A DNA stretch of 64,000 bases. It comes from Limisphaerales bacterium (lineage in GTDB: Bacteria > Verrucomicrobiota > Verrucomicrobiia > Limisphaerales > AAA164-E04). The stretch spans positions 310,001-374,000 of the forward strand of contig JAMASS010000004.1 in NCBI GenBank assembly GCA_024761205.1. The letters are read 5' to 3'. The notes below the pieces were generated by a model. That model saw only the letters and a program-made list of their open reading frames with translations. It was not told where the DNA came from and made no database searches. Of this stretch, positions 39,258 through 47,856 are shown piece after piece. Made by a program: the position numbers and the translations under genes. Positions within the stretch are counted from its first letter, which is position 1. Each line of letters begins with the position of its first letter.

Positions 39258-39289
39258 TGGCGGTTGGGTTTCGTTTTGTCTGTTGTCAT

Positions 39290-39700
39290 CAAAGCGCTTG
39301 TTCCTTTAAAATGTTTTGGTTCATTCGTCGTCTGCCTCGGTGCAAGCGTCCATATCAGCGTGGTATTGTCTGACGGCAGCGGCTTGTCTGGCTTGCATGA
39401 TCTTATAAGCCGCATCTCTATCAGCCCTTGATAATCAAAAGGAATCTTGACGTTCCCGCTGGGAGTCGGCAAGACGGTCGCGGGCGGATGGTTCACAATC
39501 CAATTATAAGCTGCCTGATAATCCCTTCCCGCATTCATGTAATCCACATTGTTGTTGTGAAACGCCGTTTCTTGGCAACCTCGGTCCGCATGTGGCAGGT
39601 GATAATTTGGGTTTTGCTCTTGGTGAACATGGACGAGGACGCTTGAATTGTTGCCGCCGAAGAGGAGCATTCCAGAGGTGAGGGCGCCGATGGCCGGGAG
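39290..39700 (-). pseudogene. Frameshifted unknown gene
   Basis: The minus strand reads MNAGRDYQAAYNWIVNHPPA with TVLPTPSGNVKIPFDYQGL, then in another frame DRDAAYKIMQARQAAAVRQY and HADMDACTEADDE followed by a stop near 39325. The second piece is a clean helical C-terminus, so a single frameshift near 39430 probably split the gene. The 5' end is unclear. No family recognised. Confidence 0.45.
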
Positions 39701-40100
39701 TCACTCAACGCCAGGTGCCGGGCCGTTGACAACATTTGGCAAGTGAATGCGAAAAGCTCCGTTTGTTCGCTTGATCGCCGAGAGAGTTGGTCGACTCCCC
39801 CGACGCTTTGATTCAAGCTATTGTATTTCAGCGGATGGCCCGACACGAAGGGAGAGGGGGGTAGCGTCAACAGTAAATCGCCATTTTTGGCATTTTTCTT
39901 TCTTGCCGTTGAGGCTGGCCAAGCGGAGTCGGTAAGTGGTCAAAAAGTGTCATTCACCGGCTCAGTAGCGGTGTGGTTGCCTGTCTGTTTTGGTTTGGCT
40001 GAGCGACATTTTGAGGGGTGAAGTCGGGCGTTCGGTCTGTTTTTGGGGATTTTGACAGTAGTCGGCCCATCGGCCTGCCGCTTGGGCTTTGAGATATCGT
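39701..40100. other. Intergenic, nothing identifiable
   Basis: Short frames occur on both strands, but none has a credible start, conserved motif or ribosome binding site. No repeat matching the MITE or IS ends is visible. Confidence 0.5.
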
Positions 40101-40952
40101 CTAACCGACAAACTCCAGGGCTTGCCGGTGAGGAATCAGTCCCGCTTCGTGGGCTTGTGCCAGAAAACGTCGAACCGTATCCCGCCCTTTGTCGCCGTAA
40201 TCGAGCGTCCAGTGATTGACGTACATGCCAACAAATCGATCGGCCAGTTCAGTCCCCATGTCACGGGCGAATTGCAAGGCGTACTCTACGGCCTCAGGGC
40301 GATGGTCCAAGCTGTATTGGATGCTTTGAGTGAGAAGATCCGAGATCATTTTTCGCTCCTCGGCCGGAAATCGCTTGTGGATCACGTTGGCGCCCAAGGG
40401 GAGTGGCAGGCCGTCGTTTTCTTGTCCCCACCAGACGCCCAGATCTTCGCAGAGAGTGAGTCCTTCGTTTTGGTAGGTGAGTTGCCCTTCGTGAATGATG
40501 AGGCCGACATCGGCTTCGTCGTTTTTCACGGTTTGAAAGATCTGGTCGAAGGGGATGACTTTGAATTGAAATTCCGTTGCCGGCTTTTTGAGCCACAGCT
40601 GCAAGGCCAGGAAGGCGCTGGTCATGGTGCCGGGAACGGCAATGGTCTTGGTGGTGATCTCCTCGCGGTTGTATTGCTGTTTGGCCACGAGTATCGGGCC
40701 GTAGCCATCACCCATACTGGCACCGCTGGGTAGGAGGGCGTAGTTCTCGCTGACATACGCGTAGGCGTGGACGCTGATGGCAGTAATATCGAGTTCGCTG
40801 CGGGTGGCGCGCTCGTTGAGCGTTTGGATGTCTTGCAGGATGTGCTTGAATGTGTAGCCGTGGGTTGGGATCAGATCTTTGGTTAGCGCGTAAAACATGA
40901 AGGCATCGTCCGGATCCGGAGAGTGGCTGAGGGTGAGATTTTTATTAGTCAT
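40101..40952 (-). CDS. mqnD: 1,4-dihydroxy-6-naphthoate synthase
   Basis: 283 residues starting MTNKNLTLSHSPDPDDAFMF, the conserved MqnD opening. It has a periplasmic-binding-protein fold of the MqnA/MqnD family, with SELDITAISVHAYAYVSENY, ALLPSGASMGDGYGPILVAK and NDEADVGLIIHEGQLTYQNE. MqnD converts cyclic de-hypoxanthinyl futalosine to 1,4-dihydroxy-6-naphthoate in the futalosine route to menaquinone. Length fits the family. No other mqn gene is in the window; the neighbours are a dead peptidase gene and decayed DNA. It implies a menaquinone-based respiratory chain, consistent with the quinol-linked polyferredoxin at 13-17 kb. Confidence 0.94.
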   Translation of the reverse strand: MTNKNLTLSHSPDPDDAFMFYALTKDLIPTHGYTFKHILQDIQTLNERATRSELDITAISVHAYAYVSENYALLPSGASMGDGYGPILVAKQQYNREEITTKTIAVPGTMTSAFLALQLWLKKPATEFQFKVIPFDQIFQTVKNDEADVGLIIHEGQLTYQNEGLTLCEDLGVWWGQENDGLPLPLGANVIHKRFPAEERKMISDLLTQSIQYSLDHRPEAVEYALQFARDMGTELADRFVGMYVNHWTLDYGDKGRDTVRRFLAQAHEAGLIPHRQALEFVG

Positions 40953-41204
40953 TGAGTTTTAAGGTGTGCGATGGATTTCGCAGGCGTTGTTGACGAGAGA
41001 ATGGACGATTGGGGTTGTGGGGTCAACTCACGCGAGCGAGCGAGCAATGATCACTATAAATGGAGTAATCAAGTTGTCGGGCAACTGCTTGGCGATGACG
41101 CGAGGCGTTTCAGGCAGATTTTGCGGCGTGGATGGGTGTGTTGCGGATCTTGCCGATGCGAATCACGCTCCAGTCGCGGTCCTTGACGGGGATATGATGA
41201 GGAG

Positions 41205-41760
41205 GATTCTAACGGTCAAGTCGAAAGCCGGTACGAGGGTGAGATTGTCGGCAGATGCAAGCTTGGATCGCGATGTGTCTGAACCAGTGTTTCTTTTTTG
41301 GTACTTGTAGATCAGGAGGTCCTCTGATTTTACGGTGCCGAATGAGACTTGCTCGAAGGGCTTGTGGCGATGAATGCGGGTCATGAACTTGGGTGCCAAG
41401 GTAATTTTGGAATAAGGGAGTCTTGCCTTTCGAAAGAACTGCCAGGTGTAGTCGGAACAGTCGATGTCTGTGGCCAGACCAGTGCCACCCTAATGGTAGG
41501 GGGGTGCCGATGCTGGGAGTTGCGGCGGTGACGAGCGAGTGGAGGAGTGGGCTGGCTGGCTTGAAGCGTTTGGTTTGATGGGGCGTCAGCTCGATCTGGC
41601 GGAGGTGCGCTGCTGTCTTTCGGACAGGGGAGAGGAGGAGAAAGGTAGTGTAAGCCAATGGGGATCAGGCAGAATAGCGTGAGGCGGCGATGGAGCGCTG
41701 AATTGGTCGTGGTTCGCTGACCCTGGGTGGGGTGCAGGGAGTGGGTTTTTGGACAATGGG
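41205..41760 (-). pseudogene. NlpC/P60-like peptidase remnant
   Basis: On the minus strand a frame reads TGLATDIDCSDYTWQFFRKA, then RLPYSKITLAPKFMTRIHRH and FGTVKSEDLLIYKYQKRN. A frameshift follows and WFRHIAIQACI continues. This is the order of an NlpC/P60-type domain: catalytic Cys in DCS, then a GDL-like turn before the catalytic His (FRHIAI). A signal-like segment (LTLFCLIPIGLHYL) lies upstream in another frame. Intact enzymes of this type cut peptidoglycan stem peptides. Several frame changes make it a pseudogene. Assignment rests on a few motifs only. Confidence 0.5.
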
Positions 41761-41798
41761 CTTTCACTTTGTTGGGGCTTGCTACTAAGTTAGTCGCG

Positions 41799-42839
41799 AT
41801 GGAATCGCGTTCCTTGGGTACTACGGTCATCGGTAGCTATTCTTTTCCGGCTTGGTTGGAGTATGCTTGCCAGCATTTGAATGATTTTGGATCGGCGGAT
41901 CGAGAAGAAATGATCGAAGATGCCGTCATTGCGGTGGTTTATGACCAAGTCACGGCCGGTTTGGATATGATCACGGACGGCGAGCAAACGCGGTTGGATT
42001 TTAATCTCTCATTCTACGGCTTTCTGGATGGGATTGAGTTGGAGAGTGCCTCCCCCAGGCTTCATGGTCCGCCGGCTCACGATCAGCGAGGCAAGCATCT
42101 GATCACCGGCGAGTTGGCGGCGCCCAAGGGATTGGGAGCGGTTGAGGATTTTGAGCGCCTCAAGCGTTTGGCACCGCCGGGGCCAATACTCAAGGCTAGT
42201 GTGCCGGGGCCGTACACGCTCAGTGGTCGCTTGGTGCCGAATGAGCGCTATCCGGATCGTTATGCGGTGACGGAGGCATTGCTACCGATTGTTCGAACGG
42301 AGCTTGAGCGGCTCGTGGCGGCGGGGTGCCGGGAGCTGACGGTTGATGAGCCTTCCATGAGTTGCTATGCTCATTGGGAGGATCCCGAACGATTTGTGGA
42401 GATATTCAATCGAACGGTGGAGACCGTTGCGGATAAGTGCCGTTTATCGACGCATCTTTGTTTTGGCAACTTCAAAGGGCGCGCGGTGGGGTTGCGGCGT
42501 TATGCGCCGATGTTTCCTGCCTTTCAAAAACTGAATGTTAGCGAGGTCCACGTCGAGATGGCGAGTCGTGAGTTTGCGGAACTGCCAATTATCTCGACCA
42601 TTGCCGAGGCGGCGCATGTGGCGGTGGGAATTGTTGACGTCAAGAGTTACTATATTGAAACGGTGGACGATATAGCGGAACGAGTTCGAGAGTGTTTGAA
42701 GCACGCGCCGGCGGATCGACTTTCCTTTGCCCCGGACTGCGGGCTGAGCCAGTCCGCGCGATGGGCGGCGAAACAGAAGTTGAGGAACATGGTTGCCGGG
42801 GTCCAGCGCGTGCGAAAGGAACTTGGGATTGGAAGCTGA
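41799..42839 (+). CDS. MetE C-terminal-domain-like methyltransferase
   Basis: 346 residues from the ATG at 41799 (MESRSLGTTVIGSYSFPAWL), corresponding to the catalytic C-terminal barrel of cobalamin-independent methionine synthase; full MetE is about 750 residues, so the N-terminal half is missing by design. Conserved features: VIGSYSFP, DGEQTRLDF, VPGPYTLSG, ELTVDEPSM, THLCFGN with zinc-ligand His and Cys, and the last zinc Cys in FAPDCGLSQSAR. Such stand-alone proteins transfer methyl groups from corrinoid or other donors to thiols, or act on related substrates; the true substrate is unknown. The gene is followed after only five bases by a metallo-hydrolase gene, so the two probably work together. 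Confidence 0.85.
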   Translation: MESRSLGTTVIGSYSFPAWLEYACQHLNDFGSADREEMIEDAVIAVVYDQVTAGLDMITDGEQTRLDFNLSFYGFLDGIELESASPRLHGPPAHDQRGKHLITGELAAPKGLGAVEDFERLKRLAPPGPILKASVPGPYTLSGRLVPNERYPDRYAVTEALLPIVRTELERLVAAGCRELTVDEPSMSCYAHWEDPERFVEIFNRTVETVADKCRLSTHLCFGNFKGRAVGLRRYAPMFPAFQKLNVSEVHVEMASREFAELPIISTIAEAAHVAVGIVDVKSYYIETVDDIAERVRECLKHAPADRLSFAPDCGLSQSARWAAKQKLRNMVAGVQRVRKELGIGS

Positions 42840-42844
42840 GGGCG

Positions 42845-43720
42845 ATGATTGAGGCACTTTTGAAAGGCGAGCTGTTTTTGGCTGATGTGCGTGAAGCGAG
42901 TCGAGACGAGTCTCGCTTTCACTGTTGGTGGTTGGGGCAAAGCGGCTTTTTGATCCAGTGGCAAGGGAAGCATCTGTTGTTCGATCCTTACCTTTCAGAC
43001 TCATTGACGAAAAAGTATGCGTCCACTGACAAATCTCACGTGCGAATGACTGAGCGGGTGATTGCCTCTGAGAAGCTCGATTTCATCCAACTGGTTGCCT
43101 CCACTCACAATCATACTGATCACCTGGACGCCGAAACGTTGGGGCCGCTCATGATGGTCAACCCTGAACTCGAACTCATCATTCCGGAGGCGAACCGAGA
43201 GTTTGTCGCCAAGCGTCTCGGAATCGAGCCTTCCAGGCCGCAGGGACTCAATTCAGGGCAGCGTGTGTCGGTTGCCGGATTTGAGCTTCACGGAGTACCT
43301 GCTGCTCATGAAGCGTTCGACACTGATGCGGAAGGGCGGCATCGCTTTCTTGGGTATGTCGTCCGATTTGGTTCCTGGACGGTCTATCATAGTGGGGGCA
43401 CGGTATTGTACGAGGGGATGGAAGTTCTGTTGAAACGTTGGCGGATCGATCTAGCTCTCTTACCGATCAACGGTCGACATCCCGAGCGGCGTGTGGCCGG
43501 CAACCTCTCGGGAGGGGAAGCAGCGCAGTTGGCCAAGGATATCGGGGCACGAATGGTGATTCCCTGTCATTACGAAATGTTCGAGTTTAATACGGAGAGT
43601 CCGGATGAATTTTCACAGAGGTGCATTGAGATTGGGCAGCCGCATTGTTTGCTACGTGCCGGGGAACGGTGGACATCACCCCTAGCGGATGAATCTGTCG
43701 GTGAATCACCGGATCATTAG
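42845..43720 (+). CDS. Metallo-beta-lactamase-fold hydrolase, UlaG-like
   Basis: 291 residues from the ATG at 42845; the open frame extends upstream across the MetE-like gene, but a TGAGGG site sits just before this ATG. The metal motif is H-x-H-x-DH in STHNHTDHLDAETL. Further ligand regions are GVPAAHEAF, YHSGGTVLYEGM and IPCHYEMFEFNT. The WLGQSGFLIQWQGKHLLFDP opening matches UlaG-type enzymes, which hydrolyse lactone or phosphodiester bonds. It starts five bases after the MetE-like stop, so translational coupling is likely. Substrate unknown. Confidence 0.88.
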   Translation: MIEALLKGELFLADVREASRDESRFHCWWLGQSGFLIQWQGKHLLFDPYLSDSLTKKYASTDKSHVRMTERVIASEKLDFIQLVASTHNHTDHLDAETLGPLMMVNPELELIIPEANREFVAKRLGIEPSRPQGLNSGQRVSVAGFELHGVPAAHEAFDTDAEGRHRFLGYVVRFGSWTVYHSGGTVLYEGMEVLLKRWRIDLALLPINGRHPERRVAGNLSGGEAAQLAKDIGARMVIPCHYEMFEFNTESPDEFSQRCIEIGQPHCLLRAGERWTSPLADESVGESPDH

Positions 43721-43735
43721 GGGATTGATCTTGTC

Positions 43736-44748
43736 ATGAAGAGAATACTTGTTACTGGCGCTATGGCTTTGTCGGAAGTCACACGGTTGAGGGGCTCTTG
43801 GAAATGGGTGCCGAGGTTTGCGGTATGGATAACTTGAGAACGGGGTGTTTGGCCAATCTCAAGGGAGTGGAGTCGACTCCGGGCTTTTCAGTTTGAGGGT
43901 TGGATTTGCTGAAGCCGGGGCGGATCGAATCCGGGGCTTGTGCATCCGACCGGAAGCGGTCGTGCCTCTCGCTGCATTGGTGAGCGTTCAGGAGAGTATG
44001 GATGATCCTGACTTAAATTTCGGCACCAGTCTTGAGGGCGTTCATCAAGAGTGGGTGCTGTGGCGAAATCCTACCCAGGTGCGGCAGGTCATCTTTGCTT
44101 CTTCTTCGGCGGTTTATGGAGACCCTCTGAACTGCCGATGAAGGAAACTACGGGAAAACAAGCGATCGCCCCTACAGCCCTGGCAAGTATGCTGGCGAAG
44201 CTTTGTTTCAAGGCTGTGGGCGAAGGTTTCGGTCTCGGAGCCTGTTGGTTCCGATATTTTAACGTCTATGGCCCTCGTCAGGATCCTTGATCACCTTACT
44301 CAGAAGTGATCTTGATCTTCTGTGACCGCTATCGGCAAGGACGGGCGATGACGATCTTTGGTGATGGGCAACAGGCGAGGGATTTTATTTGTGTCAAAGA
44401 CATCAAGAGAATCAACGCGGCGGTTGTTCTGCATGGTGAGCCCACGACGGGAAGCTTCAATGTGTGCATAGGCAAAGCTTTGACATTACTCGATGTAGTG
44501 CAGGTTCTTGAAACTCATTACCCGAACGCTCCCCAACCTGAGTTTCGGCGCCTAGGAAGGGCGACATTTTAAAATCTTGTGGTGCTCCTAAAAAGTTAAG
44601 TCAGATTTTGAGGTTGAAGACGGAAGACTCCCTCGACGAGGAGTTGGGATTGCTGATCCGAGAAAACGCTCGGTGGATAGCAACGACTAGGCGACTGCCG
44701 GGCTTTTTCCTGGCAAAACCGCCGAGGGGGCTTTTGAGAGCCGGCTGA
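43736..44748 (+). pseudogene. UDP-sugar 4-epimerase (WbpP/GalE type), frameshifted
   Basis: The start MKRILVTGA is followed in another frame by GFVGSHTVEGLLEMGAEVCG and MDNLRTGCLANLKGVESTPG, the NAD-binding Rossmann opening. Then come ASVQESMDDPDLNFGT, QVIFASSSAVYGDP (active-site Ser region), FRYFNVYGPRQDP (substrate motif), MTIFGDGQQARDFICVKDI and a C-terminal EDSLDEELGLLI. At least five frame changes or stops interrupt them, and the YxxxK region is garbled. It would have made an N-acetylhexosamine for surface glycans. It starts 15 bases after the metallo-hydrolase gene. Confidence 0.88.
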
Positions 44749-44789
44749 GCCGTTGGCATCCCGTGGCACATGGGTGGCCGATTTATCCG

Positions 44790-45655
44790 GCTTGCCAACG
44801 CGCCGCGCGGGGAACGCAAGGAGGCCTTTCGCCCCCCCAAGAGCAGCTCAATCCTCCCAAGCAGACAGCCGATCCAGCGACGTTGAAAAGGGCCGAGCAG
44901 ATTGAGAACCCGCAGGGCCGAGAACCGGTAAGCGGCGGCAAGCAACCGATGGGATTCCATCAATTCCTTGAACCACGGGGCCATCCGTAGGCCCAGATTT
45001 CGAAAACCCCGAACAACTAACTCCGACAGACTCCAACGAAGCAACCCGACACCAATCCCCGCCTCCCCGCCGATTCTAAGCCCTCACCGCGCAGTGCTTG
45101 CCGCGCCATATCGATGAACGGACCGTGCCAAATAAGCGCCAAACGCAGGCTGTCCGCATCAAAGCTCAGATTGTCCTTTCCCCGGGTAGCCCAAGCCGGT
45201 CGGAGCAAGGCCTGAGTCCTCAATAAAATTCCGGTACATCACAGCCTTGCCTCGGCCACGAGCTCCTTCATCCCTTGAACTAGCCCATTCGGAGGATGTT
45301 CCGCCAGCAATTTCCAGAAAGTCCCACATGGCTTGTATCTGCCGCTCGCCGTCGAAGACGTCCTCATTCACGCTTTTCCCATCGGGAAAAAGGGTTGGCA
45401 TCCGCGTGCCCGGACGCAAAGATGCCGGATCCACCAAATAATAGCCGCGAAATCAACTCCGCTCGAGCCGTGGCTCATTTGGGTCAAAAGCCAGTCTGCA
45501 CCGGACCAACCGTTCTGTCCGGCAATTTTGTGACATTGACAGCGGATTTCATCTGCGCCCTCCGGGTAAAACGGAATTGAAGTCCCGTTCACCGTTTGCC
45601 ACCGCACCTTCATTCCACCGCAGCCTTCTTGCTGTTGAATTGCCGTGGCGAACAA
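44790..45655 (-). pseudogene. PVC-type c-type cytochrome / heme-binding protein remnant
   Basis: The minus strand contains CQCHKIAGQNGWSGAD, a heme c site that has lost one residue (CxxCH reduced to CxCH). It then has SLRPGTRMPTLFPDGKSVNE with QIQAMWDFL, typical of PVC cytochromes attached to propeller proteins, followed by KAVMYRNFIEDSGLAPTGLG and NLSFDADSLRLALIWHGPFI. Further left, AAYRFSALRVLN resembles the next conserved stretch of the same family. Four or more frameshifts separate the pieces, so it is nonfunctional. Relatives are periplasmic electron carriers of unknown substrate. Confidence 0.75.
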
Positions 45656-45687
45656 GACCTAGTAGGCTGGGTCCCCCAATCGTCAAC

Positions 45688-46902
45688 ATGCCAACGAGCC
45701 CGTCAGATTCCAGAAACGCAACCCTAGAGCATCGCTACATGAAGCGAGCGCTGGCGTTAGCCCGTCGCGGAGTTGGACTGGTTTCCCCCAACCCAGCCGT
45801 CGGAGCCGTGCTCGTCAAACGGGACCGTATCATTGGTGAAGGTTGGCACAAAGGCCCGGATCAAGCGCACGCTGAAGTCACAGCGATCAACGATGCTCTC
45901 AAGAAGAGGCATTCGCCGGAACGCGCCACCCTCTACGTGACGCTTGAGCCCTGTTCAACGTTCGGTCGAACACCACCTTGCACCAAAGTAATCATCGAAC
46001 ATCGGATTGCGCGGGTCTGTGCCGCCACCGAAGACCCAAATCCGCAGCATGCAGGTCGGGGAATGGTCTTACTGAAGCAACAAGGCATCCAGGTCTCGAC
46101 GGGTACCTGCGAGAGCGAAGCGCGAGATTTGAATCCCGGTTTCAACCACTGGATCGTCCGCCAAACGCCGCTTGTGACCATCAAAACAGCCATGACACTC
46201 GATGGTAAGATTGCCTCGGCGTCAGGAGAGTCCAAGTGGATCACTGGCCTGCGGTCACGGCGTGAAGTGATGAAGATGCGATTACACCACGATGCGATCC
46301 TGGTCGGGATCAACACGATTCTCAAAGATGATCCAAGCCTCACCGTCCGGACGGGAACGCAATTCAAACGTGACCATCCACAGAAGCGTCTCCGCCGCAT
46401 CGTCCTCGACACTCATGCACGCACGCCGCCAACGGCCCGGATTTGTAACGATGACGATTCCAATCTCACGACCATTGTCGTTGGCGCACATGCGCCTCCT
46501 AGGCGCGTTCAGAATCTAGAGAAAAGGGTGTCCGTTTGGAGAATACGATCATCGCCCAACAAGATTGCCCTCAAGACACTGCTCAAGCGCCTAGGCAAAG
46601 AGCAGGTCACGAGTTTATTAGTCGAGGGTGGCGGTCAGGTTAACGCCTCTTTTCTGGAACAAAACCTCACTCATCGGATCGCCTTCTTCTACGCCCCGAA
46701 AATCCTGGGCGGCAGCCGTTCGCGTCCGGCCGTTGGCGGCGAGGGATTCAGCCACCCGAAGAACTTCCCCCGGCTCGAGAATATCAAATGGCGTCGCCTT
46801 GACGACGATCTTCTGTTAACGGCAACCATCAAAGCGAAGCAATTTCAGCGCAACTCATGTTCACCGGAATCATCGAAGAAACGGGACAAATCAAGAAACT
46901 GA
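45688..46902 (+). CDS. ribD: Bifunctional riboflavin deaminase-reductase
   Basis: 404 residues from the ATG at 45688 (MPTSPSDSRN); ORF sequence upstream lacks conservation. The N-terminal deaminase has the zinc motif H61-A-E63 and C89/C98 (LEPCSTFGRTPPC). The C-terminal reductase begins near 155 (VTIKTAMTLDGKIASASGES) and includes GINTILKDDPSLTVR and LLVEGGGQVNASFL. It catalyses two steps from the GTP-derived pyrimidine to the ribitylamino-uracil. The last 46 bases overlap the start of ribE, so the pair is tightly coupled. No FMN riboswitch could be recognised upstream, where a dead cytochrome gene lies. Confidence 0.95.
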   Translation: MPTSPSDSRNATLEHRYMKRALALARRGVGLVSPNPAVGAVLVKRDRIIGEGWHKGPDQAHAEVTAINDALKKRHSPERATLYVTLEPCSTFGRTPPCTKVIIEHRIARVCAATEDPNPQHAGRGMVLLKQQGIQVSTGTCESEARDLNPGFNHWIVRQTPLVTIKTAMTLDGKIASASGESKWITGLRSRREVMKMRLHHDAILVGINTILKDDPSLTVRTGTQFKRDHPQKRLRRIVLDTHARTPPTARICNDDDSNLTTIVVGAHAPPRRVQNLEKRVSVWRIRSSPNKIALKTLLKRLGKEQVTSLLVEGGGQVNASFLEQNLTHRIAFFYAPKILGGSRSRPAVGGEGFSHPKNFPRLENIKWRRLDDDLLLTATIKAKQFQRNSCSPESSKKRDKSRN

Positions 46903-47468
46903 CCCAATCCGAAGGCGGGATTCGGATGGACATTCAAACTCAATCCACCGGCAAAGACCTGAGGCTCGGCGGCAGCCTGGCCGTCAATGGTTGCTGCTTG
47001 ACCGCTACAAAGCTCGCCGGAAGCCGACACGCCCGTAGAGTCTCGGTCGACCTTCTCATCGAGACCTGGAGCAAAACGAATCTGCAACATCTCACCGAGG
47101 GCTCTCTAGTTAATCTGGAACGCCCCCTGAAAGCCGACGGCCGCTTTGACGGCCACATGGTCGCCGGCCACATTGAGGGCACGGGCAAGATTACTCGCTG
47201 GACTAAGGTCGGCCAAGATCGGCGCCTCGAAATCACGCCGCCGAAATCGCTAATGAGATACATAGTTCCCAAAGGGTCCATCGCCATTGACGGGATTAGT
47301 TTGACCGTCGCTGAAGTATTAACGCGGCGATTTCGGGTTTGGATTATTCCGCACACCTTGGGCGTCACGAATCTCCGCGAAGCCAAACAAGGCGGCTGCG
47401 TGAATCTGGAGACGGATATCCTGGGCAAATATGTCGAGCGGCTGCTTGATCACCGCCGGGAATTGTGA
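46857..47468 (+). CDS. ribE: Riboflavin synthase alpha chain
   Basis: 203 residues starting MFTGIIEETGQIKKL, the universal opening of riboflavin synthase, with the repeated lumazine-binding halves: SLAVNGCCLTATKL in the first, GSIAIDGISLTVAEVL in the second. DGHMVAGHIEGTGKI links them. It dismutates two 6,7-dimethyl-8-ribityllumazine molecules into riboflavin. The 46-base overlap with ribD implies translational coupling. The flavin supply may matter for the FMN-binding protein at 15.4-16.9 kb. A short non-coding gap of about 150 bases separates it from the tRNA. Confidence 0.96.
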   Translation: MFTGIIEETGQIKKLTQSEGGIRMDIQTQSTGKDLRLGGSLAVNGCCLTATKLAGSRHARRVSVDLLIETWSKTNLQHLTEGSLVNLERPLKADGRFDGHMVAGHIEGTGKITRWTKVGQDRRLEITPPKSLMRYIVPKGSIAIDGISLTVAEVLTRRFRVWIIPHTLGVTNLREAKQGGCVNLETDILGKYVERLLDHRREL

Positions 47469-47622
47469 GGGATTACGGTGCTTCTGGAGTCCGCCGTGGC
47501 GAGGCGCGCGGGGAAAAGCGGGGAAAGAATCACCGATTTTTCCCGCGTACTGTCCTTGTCAATGACCACAAAGAATTCCGCCTAGAAGAGATGCAACCAG
47601 AGCCTCCAATCCTTGACACAAA

Positions 47623-47707
47623 TGGTGCGGTTAGCAGGACTTGAACCTGCACGCCTTACGGCACAACCACCTCAAGGTTGCGTGTCTGCCTATTCCACCA
47701 TAACCGC
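47623..47707 (-). tRNA. tRNA-Leu (anticodon GAG)
   Basis: Minus-strand cloverleaf of 85 bases: acceptor GCGGTTA/TAACCGC, anticodon stem CAACC/GGTTG around TTGAGGT giving GAG, long variable arm, T-arm GCAGGTTCAAGTCCTGC and encoded CCA. Confidence 0.97.
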
Positions 47708-47856
47708 AGCGAATGGCTATTTACTTCAAACCGCTTGAAGTCTGCAAGTGTATTCTTGTGCAAAAATGAGCATTGATCATATAACGATTTGAACGTAAAT
47801 GGTTTGACTCCAGTCCATGGAACAGCGGTGCTGAAATAGAAATAACCACCTGTAAT

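Noticed and set aside
45440-45690. FMN riboswitch upstream of ribD
   Set aside because: The conserved RFN core sequences could not be found; the region is remains of a cytochrome gene.
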